31,285 nucleotides of DNA from an uncultured Eubacteriales bacterium (GTDB taxonomy: Bacteria; Bacillota; Clostridia; Oscillospirales; Acutalibacteraceae), in NCBI GenBank assembly GCA_934444365.1, contig CAKSCM010000017.1, forward strand, positions 1-31,285, in the 5' to 3' direction. The position numbers were made by a program, and so were the translations under genes. The notes under the pieces were generated by a model. It had not been told where the DNA came from. It did no database searches and saw only the letters and a program-made list of their open reading frames with translations. Position 1 is the first letter of the stretch, and each line of letters begins with the position of its first letter. Positions 1 to 6,115 of this stretch are shown piece after piece.

Positions 1-231
1 GGCAGAGAGGATATTCCCCTCGACGTAATCGAGCGTTGGTTAAGGGACAAGGAGTGGCGCGTCCGTCTCACTGCAATAAATGCCTGTCAAAGCAGAGAGG
101 ATATTCCCCTCGACGTAATCGAACGAGGGCTCAAGGATGAGGATTGCGATGTCCGCGCCGCTGCAATGAACGCCTGTCAGGGCAGAGAGGATATATCCCT
201 CGAGGTAATCAGCAGAGAGGATATTCCCCTA
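1..231 (+). repeat. 90-bp in-frame tandem repeat coding HEAT-like units
   Basis: The block beginning RGCAGAGAGGATATTCCCCT recurs at 1, 91 and 211, with a slightly diverged copy at 181. The first two units are 90 bp; the third is cut to 30 bp. All are in phase with the reading frame. Repeat number probably changes by recombination between units. Confidence 0.85.
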
Positions 232-546
232 TTAAGAGCCTTTGAACCGCCCGAAAAGGTATACAAAAAATGTTTAGGCGGCGTTATAGTGGTCGCGAAT
301 ATTCCGAAAGACGCTCAAGTAAGAGGCGAAAACGGAAAAAAGTGTAGGGCAAATAAAGCTGTTATCACTGACATCATAGGAGAATTTCAAGGTGAAAAGA
401 TAGGAATATCGATTTATGACAAAACGACGATGTATAAAATCGGCGACGTTGTGGAAATTGAATACTTTGATATCTCGTTTGCTGAATGTTCGTCAGGATT
501 CCACTTTTTTTGCACCGAGGAAGAGGCGAGGAGGTATAACGAATGA
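1..546 (+). CDS. HEAT-like repeat protein with C-terminal DUF5758-type domain (5' end missing)
   Basis: The frame is open from the left edge, so the N-terminus lies outside the window; the ATG at 166 is internal. The visible 181 residues begin with about 30-residue helical repeats of the pattern REDIPLDVIE..L.D...VR..A.NACQ, which look like HEAT or armadillo-type pairs. The last repeats are shortened to about ten residues. From about residue 78 the protein turns into a compact domain with FEPPEKVYKK, a KCRANKA motif and a final CSSGFHFFCTEEEA stretch. This matches DUF5758, usually found behind pentapeptide repeats in phage and bacterial proteins. That domain's function is unknown to me; the repeats suggest protein binding. 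The 3' end overlaps the next small gene by four bases. Confidence 0.75.
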   Translation, partial: GREDIPLDVIERWLRDKEWRVRLTAINACQSREDIPLDVIERGLKDEDCDVRAAAMNACQGREDISLEVISREDIPLLRAFEPPEKVYKKCLGGVIVVANIPKDAQVRGENGKKCRANKAVITDIIGEFQGEKIGISIYDKTTMYKIGDVVEIEYFDISFAECSSGFHFFCTEEEARRYNE

Positions 547-704
547 CAGCAATTATGGTTTTCGGATTTTTGACGGTGCTGCTTATTGTTTCGGCGGCCG
601 ATACAGCAGTGAAGGCCGGACGAGCACAGAAAAACCGGGCGGTTTTGCACCGGGAAAGGCGTCACAAAGAGAGTGTTGCAAGGTTCTTTTGTGACGGTGA
701 ATAA
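543..704 (+). CDS. Small single-pass membrane protein, 53 aa
   Basis: The ATG at 543 overlaps the preceding TGA (ATGA) and sits behind a GAGGAGG ribosome binding site at about 527-533. The product has one hydrophobic segment (about residues 3-22, MVFGFLTVLLIVSAAD) followed by a strongly basic tail (HRERRHKES). The layout is a single membrane anchor with a cytoplasmic basic end. I do not recognise a family. Similar tiny membrane proteins recur at 4397 and 7767. It could be a membrane-acting phage accessory factor, but nothing in the sequence fixes a role. Confidence 0.6.
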   Translation: MTAIMVFGFLTVLLIVSAADTAVKAGRAQKNRAVLHRERRHKESVARFFCDGE

Positions 705-831
705 AAAAGCGGCTCCGCGAGGGGACGCGGGGCCGTGGCTTAGGTGCACAGCGTCCTTTGAGACGGTGCAATAATTAAGACAAACAAAGTATAACACGTC
801 CCTTAGAAAAAGTAAAGGGGAAATTTTAAAA
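705..831 (+). other. Non-coding gap with two RNA hairpins
   Basis: A 10-bp GC-rich stem lies at 710-735 (CGGCTCCGCG pairing CGCGGGGCCG, one wobble, six-base loop). A second stem lies at 745-770 (TGCAC and CGTC pairing GACG and GTGCA, with an AG bulge). Neither is followed by a T run, so they are poor intrinsic terminators. A TATAAC hexamer at 790-795 has no good -35 partner. The gap could hold a promoter or an RNA-processing site for the recombination operon. Confidence 0.45.
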
Positions 832-1128
832 ATGGAAGTCGAATTTTATATCTGTGATTGCGGCGCGGCTTTTCCGGCAGAAAAAGCAGGGCATACAAGC
901 GAGCCTGACGTGGGGTATGAGAACGTACCGTGTTGTCCGGTGTGCGGCAGTACTGCACTGAGTTACGCCCAGGAATGCGCCATATGCGGAGAAATTTGCG
1001 AGGATGTGCTTTGCGATGACTGCAAAAAGGAAATGCAGCGGACGGTTGAGGCGCTGGTCGACGAATATCCGGAGGCGGCATACGACGAGTTGTGGCGAGT
1101 TTTTCAAGCGAAGACCGAAGGGAGATAA
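832..1128 (+). CDS. Cysteine-rich zinc-ribbon protein, 98 aa
   Basis: The protein contains five CxxC or near-CxxC pairs: CDC near residue 8, CCPVC near 35, CAIC near 51, then CEDVLCDDC. These suggest two zinc ribbons. A helical C-terminal third follows (VEALVDEYPEAAYDELWRVF). An AAAGGGG ribosome binding site precedes the ATG, and the next gene starts six bases after the stop. The product opens the recombination operon and is probably a small DNA- or protein-binding accessory factor. I do not recognise a named family, and the zinc binding is inferred from cysteine spacing only. Confidence 0.65.
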   Translation: MEVEFYICDCGAAFPAEKAGHTSEPDVGYENVPCCPVCGSTALSYAQECAICGEICEDVLCDDCKKEMQRTVEALVDEYPEAAYDELWRVFQAKTEGR

Positions 1129-1134
1129 AGAAAA

Positions 1135-1767
1135 ATGCTTAATAAAAGCTTTGAAGAAATGCGAAAAATCAATGTAACGCCTTTTCTTTCCAACAGAGAC
1201 GGTAAGGATTATCTTAACTGGGCGGACGCAAAAAGACTGCTGCACGATAACGGCGCCGAGCAGGTGTGGTTTGTGCCGATAGAAAACCCGAGAACGGGCG
1301 GATCGCTTTTTTATACCGATATTGAGTTTGTTTCGGGCGAGAGAAAAAACCGCTGCTATGAGACAAAGGTCGAGATACATATAGACGACAAGGTCTATTA
1401 TATGACATCGCCGGTTATGAACGGCTCGAACCCGGTACAGGATAACTCAATGACACAGCAGCGTGTGTGGAATTCCATGTGTCGTTCCTTTGTTAAGGGG
1501 GTCGCGATCTATACGGGGCTCGGCTTTGATCTTTGGTGCAAAAGTGAGCATGAAGAGAGCGCGGCCGAAGAGGATCTGACGCGACACAGCTTAGTGGCAA
1601 TCAAAAGGCGCGTTGAGGAGCTTGTAACGGCAAAAATTCAGTCGGGACTGTCACTTGAAATTATATGCCGCGAGCTCGGCATGAGCGAAGAGGAATTCCG
1701 GGCACAGTTTGCGATGTATCAGACGCTGTACAACTTCGAGAAACGTATAGCACAGTTGAAAAAATGA
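1135..1767 (+). CDS. DUF1071/Sak-type single-strand annealing protein
   Basis: The N-terminal half matches phage DUF1071 proteins: PFLSNRDGKDYLNWADAKRLL, then a beta-rich core, then NPVQDNSMTQQRVWNSMCRSFVKGVAIYTGLG. This family is grouped with single-strand annealing recombinases, which bind ssDNA and pair complementary strands during phage recombination. The C-terminal part (about residues 145-210) is charged and helical and holds a possible helix-turn-helix (LEIICRELGMSEEEF). The next gene, a YqaJ-type exonuclease, overlaps by four bases; annealing protein plus exonuclease is the standard two-component recombination pair. SSB and NinB-like genes follow in the same operon. Confidence 0.8.
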   Translation: MLNKSFEEMRKINVTPFLSNRDGKDYLNWADAKRLLHDNGAEQVWFVPIENPRTGGSLFYTDIEFVSGERKNRCYETKVEIHIDDKVYYMTSPVMNGSNPVQDNSMTQQRVWNSMCRSFVKGVAIYTGLGFDLWCKSEHEESAAEEDLTRHSLVAIKRRVEELVTAKIQSGLSLEIICRELGMSEEEFRAQFAMYQTLYNFEKRIAQLKK

Positions 1768-2318
1768 TACATTCACATGATCGTAGCGGTTGGTTCGGGG
1801 CTTCGGACGTAGATTATATCATCGGCAACAGAAACACCAAAAGCTTTAAAGACTGGTGGGCGGTTAAGCTCGGTATTAAGGTGAACAACTTTGAAAACCG
1901 GGCTATGAACGTCGGAACGAACTGGGAAGGGCGAATACTTGATTATATCGGGTCGGCCGAACGGGACAAGCAGATACTTATTCCGGAAATAAGGCTCAGG
2001 GTAAACCTCGACGGGAATACCGGAAAGCAAATAGACGAGGTTAAGACCTATCGCTTTGAAAAAGGCTTTAAGTGTCCGATAAAATACGTCCGCCAGGTAA
2101 ATGTTCAGATGTACGCTTTCGGGAGCGATACGGCTTATATAAACGCATACGGGCTTACCGAAAACGATTACCGCAATTACTTTGCTCCCTTCGACAAAGA
2201 CCGGCTGCAGCGCATAAAGATCGAGCGAAACGAAGATTTTTTGAACAAGGTATTTTTGCCGAACGTCCGGGAGCTTTCGGAATGTCTTAAAAAGGGGGTG
2301 TGGCCGCCGTGCAAATAG
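1764..2318 (+). CDS. YqaJ-type viral recombinase / exonuclease
   Basis: I place the start at the ATG at 1764, which overlaps the upstream TGA; the longer frame opening at 1665 runs inside the annealing-protein gene. The 184-residue product shows the YqaJ signature: GWFGASDVDYIIGNRNTKSF with DWW..KLG, then GTNWEGRILDYI carrying an acidic residue, and a D..EVKTYR segment matching the PD-(D/E)xK core. Such enzymes resect double-stranded ends to make the 3' single strands used by the annealing protein encoded just upstream. It is shorter than many YqaJ proteins of 200-300 residues but keeps the expected motifs in order. Confidence 0.75.
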   Translation: MIHSHDRSGWFGASDVDYIIGNRNTKSFKDWWAVKLGIKVNNFENRAMNVGTNWEGRILDYIGSAERDKQILIPEIRLRVNLDGNTGKQIDEVKTYRFEKGFKCPIKYVRQVNVQMYAFGSDTAYINAYGLTENDYRNYFAPFDKDRLQRIKIERNEDFLNKVFLPNVRELSECLKKGVWPPCK

Positions 2319-2833
2319 AGGTTGACAAGGCCGAAATGATGATAAATTCACAGGGACAGTGGCTGTGCCTTAAATTTTCGGGCGATGTCGGACAGGTTAT
2401 AGACGCCGTTAACACCGAGGGGCTCAGAGAGGTAGAGTTGCGCAAAAAAAGCAAAAGGCGATCTCTTGACGCCAATGCTTACGCATGGGTACTTATAGGC
2501 AAGATTGCCGGAGCCGTCGGCCTTTCAAAGGATGAGGTGTATAGCCGGGCAATAAAGCATGTCGGCGGAAGTTACGATATTGTTTGTATCAGGAAGGATG
2601 CCGCCGACGCGCTTATGACGCGGTGGGCCAAAAAGGGGCTCGGGTGGCAAAGTGAAAAGGTGCCGAGCAAGGTTGAAGGTTGTGTCAATCTAATGCTTTA
2701 TTACGGTTCGTCGACATACGACACCCGGCAGATGTCACAGCTTATTGACATTATTGTCGAGGAGTGTAAGGAACTCGGCATCGAAACCAAAACGCCCAGA
2801 GAGTTGGCGCTTTTAAAGGAGGAATGGCAGTGA
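2309..2833 (+). CDS. NinB-like recombination protein
   Basis: The protein resembles phage NinB/YbcN. The KKSKRRSLDANAYAWVLIG stretch corresponds to the RNRSLDQN..LW motif of lambda NinB, and the C-terminus has YGSSTYDTRQMSQLIDIIVE followed by ...LLKEEW. Lambda NinB (Orf) is a recombination mediator that modulates RecA loading on SSB-coated DNA. I prefer the GTG at 2309, ten bases behind AAAGGGGG; the GTG at 2300 would leave one base of spacing. The gene overlaps the exonuclease upstream and the HNH gene downstream, and sits two genes before SSB, which fits that role. Confidence 0.7.
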   Translation: MQIEVDKAEMMINSQGQWLCLKFSGDVGQVIDAVNTEGLREVELRKKSKRRSLDANAYAWVLIGKIAGAVGLSKDEVYSRAIKHVGGSYDIVCIRKDAADALMTRWAKKGLGWQSEKVPSKVEGCVNLMLYYGSSTYDTRQMSQLIDIIVEECKELGIETKTPRELALLKEEWQ

Positions 2834-3168
2834 ACAACCGTGCGAAGGCTTGCGATATTCCCATTTCGGTTAAACGTGCCGTGTGGGAACGGGACGGACA
2901 CCGCTGTATAGTATGCGGAAGTTACCGCGGAGCTTTTCCGAATGCCCACTATATAAGGAGATCGCGAGGAGGTCTTGGGGTTGAGCAGAATATAGTAACC
3001 CTTTGCGGTCCGAACGGAAACAACTGCCACCGGCGCTATGACGAAGGCACGGCCGACGAGCAGCATTATTACAAAGAGGTGATTAAAAAATACCTGATGA
3101 AGCAATACCCCGGTTGGGACGAGAAAAAGCTTATTTTTAAAAAGAGAGGTAGACCGAAAAGTGCTTAA
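2830..3168 (+). CDS. HNH endonuclease, 112 aa
   Basis: A CIVC zinc knuckle (about residues 26-29), the AHYIRRSRGGLG..QNIVTLC segment and NCHRRYD form a complete HNH nuclease core with a second cysteine pair. The GTG at 2830 has seven-base spacing from AAAGGAGG and overlaps the upstream TGA; the ATG at 2824 would almost touch that site. The position between NinB-like and SSB genes, in an operon rather than inside a host gene, points to a recombination- or packaging-associated nuclease more than a homing enzyme. It is a separate lineage from the HNH gene at 12396. Confidence 0.8.
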   Translation: MNNRAKACDIPISVKRAVWERDGHRCIVCGSYRGAFPNAHYIRRSRGGLGVEQNIVTLCGPNGNNCHRRYDEGTADEQHYYKEVIKKYLMKQYPGWDEKKLIFKKRGRPKSA

Positions 3169-3562
3169 CAGTATTGTAATAATGGGCAGGCTTACGACGC
3201 CGCCGGAGCTCCGACAGACCCAAAACGGGACGGCGGTTTGCCCTTTTACCCTGGCGGTAGAAAGAAGCTACGGGGAGAAGGACAACCGGCAAACGGATTT
3301 TTTGGATGTGGTCGCATGGAAGCAAACGGCGGAGTTTGTTGCAAAGTATTTTACCAAAGGGCAGCTTGTGGCCGTTAAGGGACGGCTTGAAACAAGAGGT
3401 TACGAGGACAAAAACGGCAACAAGCGCAAAGCTTTTGAAGTAATAGCGGAAAACGTTTATTTTGCCGAGAAAAAGCGAGAGGATGATACGACATCATACA
3501 CACCGTCGGTACGAAACGATTTTTCCGAGGTAGCCACACCCGATGACGATCTGCCGTTTTAA
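3161..3562 (+). CDS. ssb: Single-stranded DNA-binding protein
   Basis: This is a typical bacterial-type SSB of 133 residues: an OB fold starting SIVIMGRLTTPPELRQTQNG, the TDFLDVVAWKQTAEFVAKYF core, and KGRLETRGYEDKNGNKR. A short acidic linker leads to the conserved C-terminal tip DDDLPF, which recruits partner proteins. It coats ssDNA during phage replication and recombination. Translation starts at GTG 3161, overlapping the HNH gene by eight bases, with GAGAGGT upstream. It is the last gene of the recombination block before the small regulatory genes. Confidence 0.95.
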   Translation: MLNSIVIMGRLTTPPELRQTQNGTAVCPFTLAVERSYGEKDNRQTDFLDVVAWKQTAEFVAKYFTKGQLVAVKGRLETRGYEDKNGNKRKAFEVIAENVYFAEKKREDDTTSYTPSVRNDFSEVATPDDDLPF

Positions 3563-3611
3563 CGGGGGGTGCGACATGCCGATTCGGCAACCACTTGAGG
3601 AGGGTTAGCAA

Positions 3612-3845
3612 ATGGCTAAACGCTATGTCTCGAAAGAGGTACGGTGTCCGTTTTACCGTTCGGAGGATAGTTTCCGGGTGGTATGCGAGGGGCCTTACCG
3701 TGGCGTAAGCGTGCATTTAGCGTTTGATTCACCGACACACAGAAGCGAATATGAAGGCCGCTTTTGTAAAAGCCGATTTGACGAGTGCATATGGGCGAAC
3801 GCCCTGTATGCCGGTTATGAAAGCGAGGGGGAAAGCAATGATTAA
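3612..3845 (+). CDS. Small cysteine-containing conserved phage protein, 77 aa
   Basis: The product has CPFYRSEDSFRVVCEG near the N-terminus and FCKSRFDECIWANAL near the C-terminus. Two separated cysteine pairs could together bind one zinc. Small proteins with this arrangement are common in early operons of clostridial phages, but I know of no assigned function. A GAGGAGGG site precedes the ATG. The 3' end overlaps the start of the next gene by eight bases, implying translational coupling. Confidence 0.6.
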   Translation: MAKRYVSKEVRCPFYRSEDSFRVVCEGPYRGVSVHLAFDSPTHRSEYEGRFCKSRFDECIWANALYAGYESEGESND

Positions 3846-4131
3846 GATTGAGGAATTTTTGCCGATCGGGGGCTCCGATCCGGTAACACGCGAGCAGCTT
3901 TGTTTGCGCACCGGACTTCGCGACAGGGAATTACGGCGAGAGATAAGCGCGGCAAGGCTCAGAGGGGTGCATATTGTTTCTTCGGGTACTTCGCCGGGGT
4001 ATTATCTCGCGAAGGATGAGGGCGAGAAAAACATAATCGAAAGGGAGTACCTGAGCCGGGCGATGGAATGCCTGAAAATTTACAACAGCTTGAAAAGGGG
4101 GCGGCAGATAGATGGGCAACAGGAGTTTTGA
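3838..4131 (+). CDS. Small putative winged helix-turn-helix protein, 97 aa
   Basis: The ATG at 3838 follows GAGGGGGAAAGC and overlaps the upstream stop; the longer frame from 3724 would be internal to that gene. The central part (TREQLCLRTGLRDRELRREISAAR, then GVHIVSSGTSPGYYLA) reads as a helix-turn-helix followed by a beta wing, and a charged helix completes the C-terminus. This is a common small DNA-binding architecture in phage early regions, so it may regulate early transcription. It overlaps the methyltransferase remnant by 20 bases. Confidence 0.6.
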   Translation: MIKIEEFLPIGGSDPVTREQLCLRTGLRDRELRREISAARLRGVHIVSSGTSPGYYLAKDEGEKNIIEREYLSRAMECLKIYNSLKRGRQIDGQQEF

Positions 4132-4219
4132 GGGTGAAAAGTATCTGTTTGTAGACAACTTTGCCGGAGGAGGCGGAGCGAGTACAGGCGAACCTTCCGG
4201 AATACTGCAAAAGAGGTGA
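4112..4219 (+). pseudogene. Remnant of a C5-cytosine DNA methyltransferase
   Basis: The 35-residue frame from ATG 4112 reads KYLFVDNFAGGGGASTG, the SAM-binding motif I at the N-terminus of phage cytosine methyltransferases, which normally run well over 300 residues. Directly after it, in the +1 frame from 4188, the sequence reads ANLPEYCKRGE. This resembles the ALVRANLPE-type C-terminus of the same family. The simplest reading is a large internal deletion that joined the two ends of the gene out of frame. The catalytic PCQ motif and the target-recognition region are gone, so the product cannot methylate DNA. Confidence 0.7.
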
Positions 4220-4224
4220 AAGGT

Positions 4225-4413
4225 ATGACCTGTCCTGTTTGCGGCGGAAACACTCGCGTTGTGGATACCCGGCACCCCGACTGTGAAACCGTCTGGCGGC
4301 GCCGGGAATGTACCGAGTGCGGCTACCGGTTCAATACCGAGGAACAGGAAATACGCCGGTCGCACGATTCGGGCAAAAAGATAAACGGAGGCTTGTATGA
4401 AATATTTGTTTGA
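4225..4413 (+). CDS. NrdR-like zinc-ribbon protein, 62 aa
   Basis: The product is almost entirely a zinc ribbon closely resembling the N-terminal DNA-binding part of NrdR: MTCPVCGGNTRVVDTR followed by WRRRECTECGYRFNTEE, with two CxxC pairs. The ATP-cone domain that lets NrdR sense nucleotides is absent. It could bind NrdR-box-like sites without nucleotide control, or have another use. I choose ATG 4225, six bases after AAAGAGGTG, rather than GTG 4216. The ribosome binding site lies inside the methyltransferase remnant, so the deletion may have set up the present expression of this gene. Confidence 0.7.
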   Translation: MTCPVCGGNTRVVDTRHPDCETVWRRRECTECGYRFNTEEQEIRRSHDSGKKINGGLYEIFV

Positions 4414-4546
4414 GGCTGGATTTTTTGTCCTTGATAACCTTTGGATTCTGGCGGTGCTTATGCTGCTTGCCGCCGGCGGAGTTGTAGCCGGTCTGATTCT
4501 ATGCAAAAAGCCGGCGCAAGACAAGGCGAAAAGAAAGCTATCATAA
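4397..4546 (+). CDS. Small single-pass membrane protein, 49 aa
   Basis: The ATG at 4397 overlaps the zinc-ribbon gene by 17 bases and follows an ACGGAGG ribosome binding site. One strong hydrophobic segment (about residues 15-35, with WILAVLMLLAAGG) is followed by a lysine-rich cytoplasmic-type tail. No family is recognised. It is the second of three such mini membrane proteins in the early region. Confidence 0.55.
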   Translation: MKYLFEAGFFVLDNLWILAVLMLLAAGGVVAGLILCKKPAQDKAKRKLS

Positions 4547-4593
4547 CAATGGTGTGGGAAGACTACCGCACCGCGCAAGAATAGGAGGACACT

Positions 4594-5379
4594 ATGGCAA
4601 ACATAAAAATGCTGAACGAGGAATTGATACATAGAGCAAACTCGGTCAGTTTCGGAGGAAAACGCGGAGATTTATCAAGAAGCGAATACACGGGATATGC
4701 CGAAAAGATTTTGGGGTGGCCTATCTCGGACGAGAAGAAACAAAAACTGCTCGACAAACTCTACGACAAGTGGACGGAAATATTGGGGCAGGAAGCACAG
4801 CATGTCAGCATAATGGTTGCGGGACCTGCAAAGTACAACTCACGCAAACTCGACCACAGCGACCAAATATTGAGGCTTTCGTCAGAATTCGTGGAGTGGT
4901 TTAAGGATTTGGAGGCGCAGGTCGAACAGGGACAGCGGAAGAACGACAAGGCGGAACATCTTGTCCGTATGGTGGAGTTTTGCAAAAAACCGGACAACCC
5001 GTGTGACCCGACATCTCACCTCGTTGAACTCGCAATATATAACCAAAAGGCTTTTATTAAATATTACGAGGAACTCTACCCGATATACAAGTGGAGAAAA
5101 AACAGCAATATCGTCAAACTCTACAACTACGCAAAAGAGGGCAAACTCGTAGAGGTGAAAAAAGAGGTGTTTTTTGAGGACGAAAACCTCACGGCGTTTA
5201 AGGAGGGCGACCGCATTTATATCAAATTCCTTATGCGTCCGAAACGGCAGCTTATAGTTGCGCTCAAAAGCCGCGGATATTGGTGGAACGGCGGCAAGAG
5301 TTCTTGGAGTACCTATCCAGACAGGCTCGACAAAGAATGGGTAGAGTCTATCAGCAGCAGATACGGACAGTATTTTTGA
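4594..5379 (+). CDS. Conserved phage protein of unknown function, 261 aa
   Basis: I do not recognise a named family. The N-terminal half has a helical region with the segment QHVSIMVAGPAKYNSRKLDH. Similar GPARYN-type segments occur in mobile-element proteins that carry large-polyvalent-protein-associated domains. The C-terminal 60 residues form a short beta-alpha unit, RQLIVALKSRGYWWNGGKSSW, resembling the 'LK..GF.W....K.W' module found at the ends of several plasmid and phage accessory proteins. A good AGGAGG site precedes the ATG. It stands outside the tightly overlapping part of the operon, which fits an accessory cargo gene. Confidence 0.6.
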   Translation: MANIKMLNEELIHRANSVSFGGKRGDLSRSEYTGYAEKILGWPISDEKKQKLLDKLYDKWTEILGQEAQHVSIMVAGPAKYNSRKLDHSDQILRLSSEFVEWFKDLEAQVEQGQRKNDKAEHLVRMVEFCKKPDNPCDPTSHLVELAIYNQKAFIKYYEELYPIYKWRKNSNIVKLYNYAKEGKLVEVKKEVFFEDENLTAFKEGDRIYIKFLMRPKRQLIVALKSRGYWWNGGKSSWSTYPDRLDKEWVESISSRYGQYF

Positions 5380-5391
5380 GGAGTGTAAACA

Positions 5392-5676
5392 ATGACAGTA
5401 AAAAAAGCAATAGCACAAATTGAGCCTGTTGCAAAGTCAAGCAAAAAAGTCAGTATTGCTCTTGAAACGGCACTGTTAGCCCTCGAGAAGCAGATGCCGA
5501 AAGAGCCCAAAGTGCTCAAAACACACACCTTATCGGGCTATAAATACGGAATTTGCTGCTGTGGGGAGCATATCATGGATGATGAGAAATATTGCTCAAA
5601 TTGCGGACAAGCGATAGAATGGGGCGAGAAAGAGACAACGGCCCAAATTGGTAAACACCGGGTGGAAAAACTATAG
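5392..5676 (+). CDS. Small zinc-ribbon protein, 94 aa
   Basis: A helical N-terminal half (about residues 1-45) is followed by a C-terminal ribbon CCCGEHIMDDEKYCSNCGQAIEW with two cysteine pairs, the common zinc-ribbon form. It lies 12 bases after the preceding gene with a GGAG site and was probably acquired with it. The function is unknown; a helix plus zinc ribbon often binds nucleic acid or a protein partner. Confidence 0.6.
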   Translation: MTVKKAIAQIEPVAKSSKKVSIALETALLALEKQMPKEPKVLKTHTLSGYKYGICCCGEHIMDDEKYCSNCGQAIEWGEKETTAQIGKHRVEKL

Positions 5677-5726
5677 TTTAATTTTCAAGTTGCACCTCGG
5701 ATACAGATGTCTATAGGAGAAAAGCG

Positions 5727-6071
5727 ATGAGCAAGTACAAGAACATAAAGTGCAAAGTCGGTACAGAGGTTTTTGACAGCCGCCGGGAGGCCGACCGGTA
5801 TTTGGAACTGTGTTATTTGCAGAAAGCCGGGATCATAACCGATCTTGCCCGTCAGGTAAAGTTTGTTCTGATTCCGGCACAGCGTGAGAAAACGACCGGC
5901 ACAAAGCGCGGCAGGGTTATTGAACGCGAGATTGCATACATAGCCGACTTTGTGTATATCCGAGACGGCCAGACGGTGGTTGAGGACGTAAAGGGCGTCA
6001 GAACCCGTGATTATGTCATTAAGCGCAAGCTTATGCTTTTTGTACACGGGATCAGGATTGCGGAGGTGTGA
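5727..6071 (+). CDS. DUF1064-type phage nuclease-like protein
   Basis: The sequence fits DUF1064 from end to end: FDSRREADRYLELCYLQKAG, Q..F.LIPAQ, then IAYIADFVY with VVEDVKGVRT and YVIKRKLML. The acidic residue in ADF and the EDVK element match a PD-(D/E)xK-type core, so a structure-selective endonuclease role in recombination or packaging is plausible; activity is inferred. The 114-residue length is normal for the family. The start is the ATG at 5727, behind TAGGAG. Confidence 0.8.
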   Translation: MSKYKNIKCKVGTEVFDSRREADRYLELCYLQKAGIITDLARQVKFVLIPAQREKTTGTKRGRVIEREIAYIADFVYIRDGQTVVEDVKGVRTRDYVIKRKLMLFVHGIRIAEV

Positions 6072-6115
6072 GGCAAGTGAAACCCTTTGAAGAATCAGAA
6101 GAGAGGAGCAAGTAA

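Noticed and set aside
1..231. CRISPR array
   Set aside because: The repeats are in frame, spaced without unique spacers, and code for helical protein repeats.
710..770. Intrinsic terminator after the 543 gene
   Set aside because: Both stems are good but neither is followed by a T run.
414..797. 127-codon open frame on the - strand
   Set aside because: It spans the end of one + strand gene, all of the next and the hairpins, and has no recognisable feature.
3576..3608. 10-codon leader frame before the 3612 gene
   Set aside because: It is too short to support, and the stop overlaps the next gene's ribosome binding site by chance.
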